A stretch of 64,000 nt of DNA from Struthio camelus (GCF_040807025.1 NC_090942.1:74327487-74391486); one strand, 5' to 3'; positions 51,101 to 63,069 are shown, counted from the stretch's first letter. The notes: a model not told the origin generated them from the letters alone. Made by a program: numbers and translations.

Positions 51101-53190
51101 TTTGTCTTTGTGTCTTTTTGCCTACACATTTTAAGAATGTTTTAATGAGTTTTCCCCTCCCAACAGTTAGGGAGTGCATGCACTTACTGCTTTGCTCTCT
51201 TACACTGTTATGACTTTTGTAGTTAATAATGTCTTACATTAGTTAGTCTTAAATGGGAAGGTTGTTTTCTTATGATGAACCTTCTTTTACATAAACATTC
51301 CCCTTTTCCTTTTATATGCATCTATACATAATAGGACATCATTTGTTTTTTGTTTCAAAAAGCAAGCATCTTAACGTAGAACTGCCTAGTGAATAGGGCA
51401 TTTTCAGTTGACGAAATATATACGAAGGTGACATATCTTCCCTTTGCTTTGTCTCTGATTTTACTGTATGACCCTAGGCAGCTTCAACTTCAGTACTTTG
51501 GTCAGAAACTGTTTTAAAAGGCCAAGAGCTAGGAATGGAGTCTTGTTCTCAGCTGATTATTCAGATTCTAATTTCAAACAAAACTTGCAAATTTTGGTTA
51601 GGTGGGAAATGGTTTCTTAAGTTAAACATTTTCTCTCTTTCGCTGTCTCTCACGTGCTCTTTCACTCAAGTAGAGAGGCAGTAACTCTGAAACTCTAGGG
51701 AAAAATAAAGGTACGTTTCTAGAATTTAGTGCAGGGTCTGGTCCCTGTGCTTTCAGTTTAGTTCAGGGGTAAGAGCATGACTCCTATATCCTAGAAAGTG
51801 GCCTGGTAAGCAGGCTCGCTAATGTGTAGTGATCCACAAGCTTTTGTCCACTGTTGAGGATTTTTTCAGAGGGAGGAGGAGAAGAGCAAAGCAGAAATTT
51901 TAGTTTGTTGTTGGCATGCTGTGTTAGCACCATGTGCTAGGTAATGCCCTAAAAAAATCTTTATTTTTCAGAAGTTCCAGCCTCTCAACCAGTTTTACTA
52001 ATGCTGGTGCTATCCTAAGAGTTCCAAAGAGTTTAGGACTTTCTAATTGAAAAGTAAAAAAAATTCTAGCTACATCTAGTTATATTTGTTAAATTGTGAG
52101 AGGTATAACGCTAATCTGAGTATAGTTTATGGCCAATTACTTTTGGAGAATTGCTGCCATTTATCAACCAAGAATACTTTGACATTGTTGCTGGTTATGC
52201 TATAGTCCCATAGTTTGGACAGTCTGTCAGTGATGTTATAGTGAAGGTATCTTGTCTCTGCAGTGGGAGCCAAAGGCAAGACTGTCTTGGGTTACTTCAA
52301 AATTGTTTCTTTGCCAGCTTTCATCAAGGTATAGACTAACCTAGCTGATCCCTTTCTGATTTGCTTGACTATCAAGCCGAAAAACAGAGTCAACTTCCCT
52401 AAACTGGTTGTACTGCTAGGTCTCCCTGCTGTCTTTTTGGATGTCATCTCCAACCTTTGCACTCCTGTCTCCATCTCTGGCTGCCACATGCTGGATTCTT
52501 TTTGCTGTTATTTCTACCCTTCAGATTGCCACTACCAGCTGTGACAGCACTAATATGCAATTACCAAACTAACTTCCCCAGCAGAGCTTGGCCGGTGTGA
52601 CCCCACTTCATCCTAAACTTCACTCGTCTAATATTGGTCTTGGTGTGTTAAAGCATCTTTTAGAAGACTTGCATTTCATTCTCAGTCCAACAAAGAGATT
52701 CTGCAGCTGCAGTAATCCCTTGCCAAGCTTAATTTCAGCATGCTTGTTATATGCTAAAGCATCTTCCTCAAATACATAACAACTTACAGAAAAATGACGG
52801 GACTGACAAGGAGTAACGTGGTATGGTATTTATTATTTCAAACCGACTTAGTGTTATGATTTATAATTTGAGATATTTATCAAAATTTGTTTACACCAGT
52901 CATTAATGTGTTTAATTTATCTGCTGACGTAACGTAGTGTGTATTTGGAGCTATGTTTGCTGAAAAATATTTGTCTTCCTGTATATTTTCAGCAGATAAT
53001 CATCTGTATTGAAAAGTAGTTTCACTTTGCTGGGGAGTTTAATGGTTCTCCTATAAAAATATACAGGTTCAAAGTCTCGTATCGTATATGATACCAAAAG
53101 CTCATAAAGCTGCTGCAATTGGGCTCCTGGCTGACTTACTGAATAGTAGAATTTCTTGCTCTCTTAAAAAAAAGGGCAACAAAAGGGCAA
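51100..53190. other. Intergenic, nothing recognised
   Basis: AT-rich sequence with only short chance frames (63-65 codons at 52292-52779). No repeat family or RNA gene recognised. Confidence 0.5.
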
Positions 53191-53419
53191 TTTACCTGCT
53201 GCTCAGAACGGGGACGTAAATCTCACGAAGATCCCATCTCTTCAGCAGCAATGGCGTTTCTAATTGAGATTTGGCCTCCTGCACTACTGAACCGCCAATG
53301 TAGTTAGCCATGTAGGAAAATATCGGTGTCCCACAACCCAGGGTGTGTTTTTTTCTTTTTTGTTTTATTTCTTTTTTCGGAGCCTCCTGCTGAATCTTTA
53401 TTCAGGTCCAAACAGGCCC

Positions 53420-53640
53420 TGCTGCAAGGCTGTAATGCCGCCCGCCGAGCCCCGGGGCGGCCGCAGTGCTCCCCGCGGCCCGCAGGGGGCGCCAAAGGGG
53501 CGCGAACCGCCGCCCCTGCCCGCAGCGCCCCCTCGGCCCGCCCCCGCGCAGGGCGCACCGCCCAGCAGGGGCGGGGCGGGGCGGCTCCGGGGCAGGGCCA
53601 GGGCCAGGGGCAAGTGAGACCCAGGCGGGCACCAGGTATT
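53420..53640. promoter_or_regulatory. Orphan CpG island with two CTCF-like cores
   Basis: A sharp GC-rich island in AT-rich DNA. CCGCAGGGGGCGCC at 53480-53493 and its opposite-strand counterpart CAGCGCCCCCTCGG at 53522-53535 both fit the CTCF core and point towards each other. GC boxes (GGGGCGGGGCGGGGCGG, near 53567-53583) and a short GGGCCA repeat follow. No recognised gene starts here. Confidence 0.65.
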
Positions 53641-53780
53641 TATTTATTGGGTTCCTGGATTTTTGAACCTATGTTTGGAAACGCTGGCCAAGAGCCTATG
53701 CTTGTGCAGGATCCCAGCCGGTACAGACTGAGTTTATACAAGTAAAGCTGAGGACGGGAGAAGGAGTGGGGAAATCTTAC

Positions 53781-53863
53781 CTGGTCAAGTGTGAAAGATG
53801 CTCTTTTCTTTTCAAACGCACGTTTGGCCAGCTGTTTTGGGTCCTGTAACAGGTAATTGGGAC
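53781..53863 (-). CDS. Possible internal exon, unknown gene
   Basis: Minus strand: strong acceptor TATTTTTTTCAG, 83 nt, donor GTAAGA. One frame reads NYLLQDPKQLAKRAFEKKRA then SFTLDQ; a second frame is also open, so coding is not established. I recognise no family. It could be a non-coding RNA exon or chance. Confidence 0.3.
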
Positions 53864-54360
53864 CTGAAAAAAATACATGGAAGATTTTTAGTCAGTTTGC
53901 TGTGGAGTCTCTTTTGATTTAATTTAGACTGGGAAACTGCAGTGTAGCTTTAAACCACGAAGTGGATAGTGAACTTTTTACAGAGAGCTGTTTGCTCTGA
54001 AATGCTTTGAGTCAGCCTGTTGCCTAGCTGGCAGAATTTGAAGCAGTCTGATTATAATTTGAAGACTGGGAAAGTCAGCTTTCCATCTGCTGCAATACAG
54101 TTGCCATACTTTTTCTCTAGCCATTCAAAAGCTCTTCCAGTAAAATCAGAGGAATCAAGAGTAATCTTTCCACTGCTTTAAAATAAAAGGCATTGTGGCA
54201 CAAAAATTTTTGTGCAAAAAAAAAAAATCTTTAGAAGTATGTTGATCCAGTTTTCCTATTGAAATCAAATACAGTTCAGCGCTCAGTCTTCCAGATGGCC
54301 TGGCTTTTATTAACCATCCAACTTACATGGAGAATTATCCCCTGAAATTGCTTCCCCCCC

Positions 54361-54362
<2 letters not shown>

Positions 54363-54389
<27 letters not shown>
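54363..54389 (+). repeat. Poly-A run (about 27)
   Basis: Uninterrupted A run after CCCCCCTT. Could be the tail of an old retrocopy, but the bases before it do not resemble any gene I know. Confidence 0.85.
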
Positions 54390-54391
<2 letters not shown>

Positions 54392-54599
54392 CCCAAAATA
54401 CTGAGTGCCAGGCTGTAAAATGTAACACTGCCATTTTTCTCTTACTTTTCTTCCAGTTTTTAAGTAGAGCTGAGTGGAGGCAGAAAGAAATGACTTAAGA
54501 GTTCCCATTTTGTTGTCCTGGGAAATGGGAAGAAGAAGCAGTATTAGCACTTCACTGGAGACCTTTTCGTTGAAAGAGTAGCCTGATTTTGTTGAAAAC

Positions 54600-55050
54600 T
54601 CAGAGTTCATGTGGCCGGGGTGGCTGAGCACGAGAGGAAGAGCTGAGCTGAGCTGGGCCGTGTGGCTGACTTGCCGGGTGACCTCCGGCCTGTTTCTGCG
54701 CCCTGCTTCCCCGCTCTGTACAGGGATGGTCTCTCAGCTCGTTTTCCCAGCTTTTTTGAAGTCGTGGCATCCAGAGGGATGCTGGCTGCAGTGCGGCGAA
54801 ACCATGAGGCGGGTGGTTAGCGATGGTGGCAGCAGCGGGGGGCTCGGAACCTTCCAGAAGGCGAGGTCCGTTGGGCGGAGCCGTTGCTGCCACTGGGTCT
54901 GTGAGGAGCCGGGGTGACAGGAGCAGCCGCAACACGCTCGCTTCTTGGTTAGTTCTCAGACCGTCGTGTTTCTCTTGCCCCTCGGCGAAGAAATAAGTGA
55001 CGCATTCAGGATGTGCTTGTTTAGGAAGAATGCGTAAAATGCTCTTTCCC
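54600..55050. other. Moderately GC-rich segment with heat-shock-like element
   Basis: GC-enriched stretch. A perfect GAAnnTTCnnGAA at 54847-54859 lies inside. A 160-codon minus-strand frame (54600-55082) has low-complexity composition and no family match, so it is not called as a gene. Confidence 0.4.
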
Positions 55051-55213
55051 TGAATGAGGAGGACTGGAGCAGCAGGAGACATTATATTTATTCACAGTTC
55101 CAATCATCCTCTGCACTCAGCTCACACATACAGCCCTTTTTTTCCTTTTAGCCTTTTTCTAAGGGTTTTCATGTTTGTCAGGTGTTTTGTTGCTGCCTTC
55201 TCCATTGTCTTCT

Positions 55214-55216
<3 letters not shown>

Positions 55217-55256
<40 letters not shown>
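55217..55256 (+). repeat. (GT)20 microsatellite
   Basis: Twenty perfect GT units. Confidence 0.95.
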
Positions 55257-55259
<3 letters not shown>

Positions 55260-57880
55260 TCTTACTGTTTCTTTCTCAAGAGTTTAATTATGCAATCTGT
55301 ACTTTCAGTGGCAAAACCAGCTTAAACGGTTTCCACCCTTTAACGTCTACAACAGTTTTTTCCTATTCCCATGCTTTTCATTGGAGGTTTTTAAACCCAG
55401 ATCATTTCAGTAATCCACTTTACAGCGCAGCCTGCACACAGCTAAGTTGGCACAACCAAGGGGGTGGCAAAAGGGCAGGAGGGCAGGAATGAGGAAACGA
55501 GCACCCGGGGAAGCAGCTGTTGCCAAAAGATGTTCTTTCTCCCTCCAAATAGTATCTACTGAAACCTTGCATCTCACATGACTCTTTCTTGGGTGAGGTG
55601 ACACGTGCGAGAGAGGCTACTGTGGCTTCATCTGTCCATTTTTACGAAGAAGCTTAAATGTTTCTTTTCCAAAATTAAGACTAGTTGTTACAACCATCAG
55701 TTTTCCGTGTATAGCGCTTATTATTTCAGCTTCTCCCATCATTCTGTTGTAGCCTAAAATGATAACAGCTGAACAGCTTGTCCTTTGAAATAATAATAAT
55801 AGAACAAGTTACAAATTATCTAATCCTAATATTTTGTATGTATATGAACACATAAATACATACATTTTCTTAAAGTACATACGTTTGCTTATAATGGATA
55901 GTGTTTTTTTTGTTTGGAAGCTTTTACAACACCAGCCTTATTCTCATTCATAGGTTTCTCTGTCTGTTACTTCAGGACTTTAAAAACTTTCCACAACTCA
56001 ATTTCCACTTTTGCAAGGTAGCTGTGCTGAAATCATGCCCTGCAGTTGCTTTCTTACTTGTTGTGAGCGGATTTAGTTTTGTGACTGAAATCGGTCACAG
56101 TTTTTCCCCTGACAAATATTTTAGATGAAAAATGGTATTTTCATAATTGAAATATTTGGGCAAGTGCACTTTTTTGCAATTACAGAACCTAAGCAAGGTT
56201 TTGTTTAGTTCAAAAACTAAGCAGAAGCAAAGTGTTTCAGAAAGATCAAAACATACCGTTTTGATGCTATTGAAAAAGATATCCTTTTTTTAGTTTTAAA
56301 ACAGCTTTGAAAATTAAAAAAAAAATCAAACTGAAGCATTGATTTTATCAGAGTGCTATCTTTTGATTTAATCAGAATTGCTCTCCCCACATTTCACCAC
56401 GGAAAATTTGGATGTCTTCTGTTCTCATTCCATTGCAGAAGGAAAAAATATCTTGAATCACAACGTTTCCTGTTAAATGGAAAATCTAGTTTCTACCCAC
56501 CTTCAGTCTATACTTTTTTCACGTCAGGATTATGAAAGGAAGCCTTTGAAAGTGTATCAAGCTGTGGGCTTCTGCCCTTCATTCCTCTTAGAATTATGCA
56601 ATCATATAAGCTGCCAATTTCAAAATTCCCCATTTGGCTGTATGTCATAGAGCCTTTTCATTTTCCCAAAGGTAGTTCCTCAAATTTCTATAGCTGAAAT
56701 GTGAGTTTGTTTAGTTCTGGTTTGAATTATATATTTGGTCTTCCTCAGAATATTTCATTCAAGATCCCATAGCAGACAGAAGAAACTTAGTACGCTCCCG
56801 CAGTGCTGCTTTGTGGCTCAGCAAAAGGAGCAGGGCATGTTAATTGTAGGTTTTCTGTGGCTGTTCTACAAACACAGTCTGCCCCTAGGGCCCCAGATGA
56901 CACAGCTCATACTCATTTGTGAATCTCTAGAACTTGTAGAAACAGCCTGGACTCAAAGCATATACATTACCTAATTCTCCCAAATCTGTAGAAACCTTAC
57001 TCACTAGAACTGCTGGAGTTTAACAGTGCTGTCATGTGTTCACAAAAAAGCTTTGCGTTAATGGAAAGTGCAGCATAGAAATGATCTTTGGTCTCTTTTA
57101 TTGAAACAAAATATTTAGAATGTGGAGAATTTATGTTCTTATTCATGGAATCAATACAATTGATTGAATCAGTACAGCTATAGATAAAGCTGTCAGTATT
57201 CCTTGCATTGTGATAACTTTTGGGGTGCTACATAAGGAAATGTAAGCAGAGTGAACTAATGGATGGCAACATTGCAAAAATATGTCTGTATAGCACATTT
57301 ACTAATGGCAACTTCATTTGCTGGGGTGATGCAGTAAGAAAATATTTATATTTTGAGATAAAATTAATTCTGTCTCAATAAATTTGAAATAAAATAAGTT
57401 TTGTGCTCCTTTTGCTTTTTTTTTTTTATTTGCAAGTTTGGGGCCAGCTTGACTGTCAACAAAAAGATCCATTTTTAGTACATATCCTGGAGATCTTGGT
57501 GTTTTGACTTTGCAGTAACACAAGTCTTCACAAGTCCTCTGCAATTCAGATAACATTTATTCTTTCTGTTTCCTTTCCTTCTCCTATGTCTTAGTTATAC
57601 CTAGACCAAGGATTCTGCTGTGTACCTGAAGAGTTTGCAGTTGCAGGATAACTCAAAATACATCTATATAATGGACCATGACGCAAAGAATTCAGAAGGA
57701 ACAAGAGCTCACAGCATAATACTATTCAGACTGACAAACTGAGGCCTGGAAGCAGTACAACTGCATTCAAATGGCCCCCCCCTCCCCCCCCCCCGAGGGA
57801 TTCAGGACACTAACGTAAGTCTGTAGAAACTGTAATAAAGAGTATAATAGGTATATAGGTAAATATGACATTGAGGGGCA
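55260..57880. other. Intergenic, nothing recognised
   Basis: AT-rich; short frames only. Ends with a C-rich run (57774-57794, two C blocks split by one T). Confidence 0.5.
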
Positions 57881-57884
57881 GACT

Positions 57885-59190
57885 GTGTGACTTCTGTAAA
57901 AGGAAGTCCTGACCTGGAATTCTAGAAATTTATTGGAAGGATTCAATGAGCATGCAGATAGTAGAGGTCCAGTTGGTCTACTTGGTCTACTTGGGTTTCC
58001 AAAAGACTTGACAAGCTTCTTTACTCTTTGATCTTAGAAAATAAGCAGCCATGAGAAAGAAGAAAAGTGCTTTCATGGCTGCTCTCATTAATTCCTTAAA
58101 AGATAGGAAACAGAGGTGGAAATAAATAGTTTTCTGAAGAGATGGAGTCTGTGCAATTCAGCCAATGGCACAGAAATGAAGGCAAGGAGTGAAGAGACAA
58201 AGTGCTGATGAAATTAAACTCTTCAGGGTAATGATATTAAACAATTTGGCAAAACTAAAGCCATCTGCAGAGAGCTGCAAAAGGGCCTTCTGATATTGAG
58301 TATATAAGTATGTATAAATATAGTATAAATAGCAGATATAGCTCGATGTCTATGAATATAAAATGATGCACATGGGGAAGAAACAATGCTAAATTTATGT
58401 AAACAGTGATGGGCTATGAATGACTTGCTATCATTCAGGAGAAAGATCTTGGAATTAGTTTCATGGAAACACCAGTTCAGTTTAGCACTCAGGAACAGTC
58501 AAATTAGGAACTAGAACATGAGGCATTACTAGGAAAAGAAATAGAGATAAAAAAGAAAATGAAAAGGAAACATGGTGACCTGCATATTGAGCGTTTCATG
58601 TAAGTCATGTCCTCCATCCCAAAGCAGAGATGATCAAAGGTATGGAGCTGTTTCTGTAGCAAAACTAAATAGATTAGGACTCTTCACCTGGAAAAGGAGA
58701 TAATTGGCAATTCAATAAAAGTCTGTAAAATCACAGATTGCATATCAGACACGAATATTTTCATCCTCTTTTTTGTTATATTCTTTCTCACAATAGCAGA
58801 ACAAGGGAGCATCAAGTTAAATTTTCAGGCAGCATATTCAAAATGAAACAAAATGAGGTATTTTTCCACAGAACGTAGAGTTACATTGTGTAACTTCTTG
58901 GCATAAGTTTTTGTAGATGACAAGTTTTACATGGGTTCGAAGAGCAACTAGGTAAATTAATGGAAGGAAAATCCATGAAGGACTGGTAAGCCTAGAAAAT
59001 CCATCTTTCTCTCAGGAAATCTCTGCACCGCAGACCACTGGAGGCTAAAAGAGTATATCAGGACAGTGCTTCTACAGGCTTATTCTGTTCTTGCACTCCT
59101 CTGTAGGCATCGTTATTGTCCGCTATCAGAGACAGGATATTGGATTAAATATCTCTTCGGCCTGACCCAGGATGGTTGTTGTTATGTTGT
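57885..59190 (+). mobile_element. Old CR1/L3-like LINE remnant (ORF2 end and 3' tail)
   Basis: Heavily mutated plus-strand copy. Near 57985 the frame YLGFQK fits the reverse-transcriptase YLDFQKAFD motif, then hits TGA. AAAAGATAGGAAACAGAGG at about 58098 and the ATGATGCACATGGGGAAGAA stretch at about 58364 match the C-terminal region of sauropsid CR1-type elements. The tail matches too: ACATGGGTTCGAAGAGCAAC (58931), GAAAATCCATGAAGG, AGACAGGATATTGGATTAAA and CTGACCCAGGATGG (59162). Pattern recalled from turtle, crocodile and old avian CR1; no alignment was run. Confidence 0.8.
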
Positions 59191-59199
59191 ATTTGTATT

Positions 59200-60350
59200 C
59201 TGAAGATAATTCATTGATGATGTATGGAATTGCTCTCATGAGCTTTGAATAGGTCATTGATGATGAATTATATCTCTCTGAGGCTTCTTGGCTGCCTTCT
59301 TTGCTCTCCTAAGTAGCTACTGAAACATCACTGTTCACATGAACTTTTGTTTGGGTAGTGTTGTTTACCCATGTTTCTTTGGAAGCTGATTTTTTCTAAT
59401 CGCATTAAATAGCTCTTTTTTACCTGTTTGAAGAGTGGCAGTTACAACGATCTACTTATGTTTATATAACTGATCTCTGGCACTACACGAGAGAGTAATT
59501 CACATGCATCATGCAGAACAGAAGCCGACACTTGACAGCAGAGTTGAGATGAAACAGCTTTCTACCACTACTGTCAAGCAGATCAGAAGGGGAAAACATT
59601 TATGAAAATAGTAGTAACAGAAGAAAGATTTAACTGTAAAATCAGTAAAGATGAAAGTAAGCACGCCTGTGGACGTTATGCTGTGGTTACGCTAGGATTT
59701 TCTCTTAAAAATTTCCGAGTTTTGTACTACTGCTCTGTAGTTTCACAGGCAGCAGCAATGGTAGAAGTACCAGGGCAGACTGGACTGGTGTTTATTCCCT
59801 TCGCCTCCAGTGCTGGTGACCTGCCTGCCAGGTACGTATACACAGTAATTGAAGAGACAGAAGTATGCCCCAGCTAGCTATAGTATGGTCAGCTGAGGGC
59901 AAGCAGAGCTGTGATGATGTAGCTACATGGACTTCAGCAAGGACTTGGCACTGGCTAGTGCTGCTGCGGACCTGGGGCCCCATCCTGAAGTGTCTGGCAA
60001 TCCCAGCTCGCTCTAAATAAGGTGGATTAAATGGGCACCTACTGCCTTCCTACCCCTCAGCCCTGCCATAGACGTACTGTTACGGTTACTGCCTGTGCCG
60101 GAGGAGCCAGCCCGTGTAGTTAGTGCACATACTTGTGGAAGGGGCTAGTGGGAAAAGCCTGCCTCGGCAGTGAGAGCTAAAGGGCTTCCTGGCCATGGAA
60201 GGGAGGCATAGACTGCGAGGTGTCTGGTGTGTCAGGCAACTTGGACGCAAGAGAGAGGAAATGACTCAGAGACCGAAAATGACGACTTTCTTACTGTTTG
60301 TGAAAGGAGGGAGGGAGAGGAGGACGTGTTATCCTCGGTATAAGTTTCAG
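59200..60350. other. Region upstream of third CpG island
   Basis: One 91-codon plus frame at 59602-59877 with no recognised family. Nothing else can be supported. Confidence 0.45.
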
Positions 60351-60733
60351 TAACAGCCTTTAATCATCTCCCCGCTTGGTGGATGCAGCGTGTGATTGCG
60401 GGGCCATCTTGGGAAGGGCTGGTGGGCTGCGACTGACCCCCGCAGCCAGAGCTGCCGCGGCCGCTAGCTGGGGGCGGGCGGCTCTACCCGCCTGCCGCCT
60501 TGCCCCTCGCCGGCCGGGGTGCGCTGCCGGCCCGGGGGTCGGCGCCGCAGCGCGGTAGGTGTGCGCGGGGCGGGGCGGGGCGCCAGCGCCCCTGGCTGCC
60601 GGGCGGCTCTGCCCCAGCGGCGGCCGGCGGCCGTGCAGCCCTGCCCGCTGATGCAATCGGAGCCCGCGAGCGGCGGCAACGGCCACGGCGGCGCCCGCAG
60701 GCGCGTCGGCCGGCCCTGAGCCCGCGCAGCGCC

Positions 60734-60772
<39 letters not shown>
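60734..60772. repeat. (CCG)13 / (CGG)13 trinucleotide run
   Basis: Thirteen perfect CCG units in the CpG island, about 107 bases before the candidate ATG at 60879. Probably in a 5' UTR. Confidence 0.95.
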
Positions 60773-60773
<1 letters not shown>

Positions 60774-60878
60774 GCCTCGGCACCCCGCGGGGCCCCGGCC
60801 AAACGCCGGCCGCAGCCAGCGGCGGCCTGCGAAGAGCGCGCTCCGCGGCGGCTGGGGGATAACCCCCGTTTGCCAGCA

Positions 60879-60887
60879 TGATCAAGG
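60879..60887 (+). CDS. Possible first coding exon, unknown gene
   Basis: CCAGC-ATG-ATC-AAG followed directly by a strong donor GTAAGG at the edge of a CpG island. It would encode Met-Ile-Lys in phase 0. Too short to identify a gene. Confidence 0.35.
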
Positions 60888-62998
60888 TAAGGGGGACCGG
60901 TTCCCTGCCAGAAATCCCCTCACCCATCCTGCGGGGGATGCGGAGTAGCAGGGGGGACGTGTCCCTGGCGAACAGGGAAAACCGTGGTTTACTGCTTTGT
61001 ATATGCCGATTTTAATGCTCCCCCGTTTCTTATTTATGCCCTGTGAAGGAGTCTCCACGCGGTTTATTGTTTGAGATTCAGAAGCAGGATGTGTGTGATT
61101 CCTGTCTCTTTCTATGCTGTTTCATTGCAGACGGCATAGGAAAAGAAATAATGAGTAAGGACGGAGAATGGGGGAAGGGAAGGTGTATAATTTCATCGAG
61201 GGAATTTCTTACCGTTTATTTGTTACACAGGACACTCAGTGAGTTTAAAAAAAAAAAACTGCAAGGGCATGGTCTGCTGGCAGGCAGCATCATGCTTTTT
61301 TATGCCTAGGAGTTCATTACAGGTTTTATGTCTTCGTTGTACTAAAATAGACTGTGGGTAAAACCCAGTAACGTGTATTTTGAGGTTTTGAGTAGTTTCA
61401 GAAATGGTTTTAGTTAGTGGAAGAGGAGTTGTCAGTAGTGAATGCTGACGTGAGAAATGAGCACCTGTGGGAGCTATCCTTTTAAAAGTGTCATGTTTAT
61501 GTTCTTGTGCTTAGTGAGGCTGATCTGGGGATTAAAAAAAAAAAGTCTTGCTCCTGAAGACAGAGGGCACAGGGTGCTTTTCAGTTAGACTAGGGGAACA
61601 TCATAGCAACTTTATGCCCTGTGGAACAGCTGCACAAAGAGAAATTCTTGGGTTTTGAAGAATGTCTGTGCTGGGCTGACTGTGAACTTCTCAGCTGCAG
61701 CATGTTGCCAAAGTTTACAGCTGAGAAAAAATAAGACTGAGTTATTTGCTCTCCTTTGGTAACTATAACAGATGGAATACGAGCACAACAGGTATGTAAC
61801 TAACAGGTGTAACCCCACCTCCTCTCTGCCACTGACTAGAGCGTTACTTTCCTTGCACCCTGCGTCTTACCAACTTTGCTCTTTTGCATGTGTATCTAGC
61901 AGCGGTGCGGGTGCTACTGATGATAGCAGGTTTGGAATAGGTGAGTGTCAGACCTCAGGATGCTCCAGTCAGTCCCTTCTGCACGCTCTGCAACTATAGA
62001 CTGTCAGACCAGTCATGGCAGAAGATCTAAAACTGCTCGTGGAAAACGCCTGAGTGGTTTTCCCTAGCCAGAATGCTGAGGGCCAGAATGCAGTTGTGTC
62101 AAGGAGTGAGACAGGCTGTCACGTTTTATACCATTTTGGTTGTACCTGTTGTGTGACTGGGAAAGAGGGCTGGACTTCAGTCTCCAGGGGCATAATCTAG
62201 TACCTGACAGCAATGCTATGTATGCATGGCCATGCAAAAAACAAGCAGCGAACAAGCCATAGACCTGCCCGTTTGCTCAAAGCAGCAATGACGTCTCACA
62301 GGATTCCTTACACATGCACAAAACCCAACTTTTTTCTGCAGAGAAGACAGCATGAAGCAATAGCTACAGCAGTAGAAGATCTGTACGCTCTTGTCAATGG
62401 CAAGTGGTGTAGCCTTGGGCAAGTCAGTGCTGTCTGGGCCCTTTACCCTTTATTTGCCTCATCTGTTCAGACTGTAAGCTCTTCAGGGTTGTGGCTGTCA
62501 CTGTGTATTTGCAGAGCACATATCAAAGGGAAAGACCAAATGCTATTTGATTATTAAGATACTTCTGTAAAAAATAATAAAATTATAAAGGTATCAGTAA
62601 GCATCAGCATTATTACAGCTTCTTATGCCTTCATCTTCCCCTTTGCCATTTCCTGCTTTTAGTCCAAACTCTTCCTTTCCCCTTGAAACATTTTCAGCTC
62701 ACCGTCAGCCCTCTCTCTTCCTGGGCCTGTTTAAAGGAATATTATATATAACAAGTGAATTGTGCCTCTGGTTTCTACAATCCTGCCTGGTCCACCTATT
62801 GCACTGATCGCTGCTGACAGGCCTAGCGCTCCCAGCATTGTGTTCTGATTTTTCCCACTATGGAAGCGGAGTATTGAAATCTGCTACACAGTCTTAGGCA
62901 AAATGGAAGACTGCAAAATCAGAGGGTAGTTCTAATGCAGTCGATATCTTGCAAAACTAGCCCACAGGCCATATATACCCTTGTTTTAATTCCATAGA

Positions 62999-63067
62999 TG
63001 AAAATAATTCAAATGGAATTCTCCAGCGATGAATTTGTCCCTATGATGGCCATGCCAGGAAAGAAGG
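62999..63067 (+). CDS. Possible second exon of the unknown gene
   Basis: Acceptor TTTTAATTCCATAG, 23 open codons in phase 0, donor GTATAT. Reads MKIIQMEFSSDEFVPMMAMP then GKK, in frame with the Met-Ile-Lys exon. No family recognised; I compared it from memory with the first exons of spexin, GYS2, LDHB, KCNJ8, ABCC9 and CMAS without a match. Confidence 0.3.
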
Positions 63068-63069
63068 TA

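Larger units (their letters stand above)
60360..60900. promoter_or_regulatory. CpG island promoter, possibly two-way
   Basis: GC-rich and CpG-dense. Contains a YY1-type site, GCCATCTTGG at 60403-60412 (CCAAGATGGC on the minus strand), GC boxes GGGGCGGGGCGGGGCG at 60567-60582, and the CCG run. YY1 sites of this form usually sit just after a start site in the direction of the ATG, which here would mean minus-strand transcription, whereas the ATG/donor at 60879 points to the plus strand. Confidence 0.75.

Noticed and set aside
54363-54389. Poly-A run as evidence of a processed pseudogene
   Set aside because: No recognisable coding or UTR text precedes it and I found no convincing target-site duplication.
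54600-55082. 160-codon minus-strand frame
   Set aside because: Moderately GC-rich DNA, amino-acid composition unlike a folded protein, no family resemblance, and a plus-strand frame of 102 codons overlaps it.
60360-60927. Several 60-147-codon frames on both strands
   Set aside because: Same GC-rich effect; the poly-Gly, poly-Pro and poly-Arg runs come from the CCG repeat.
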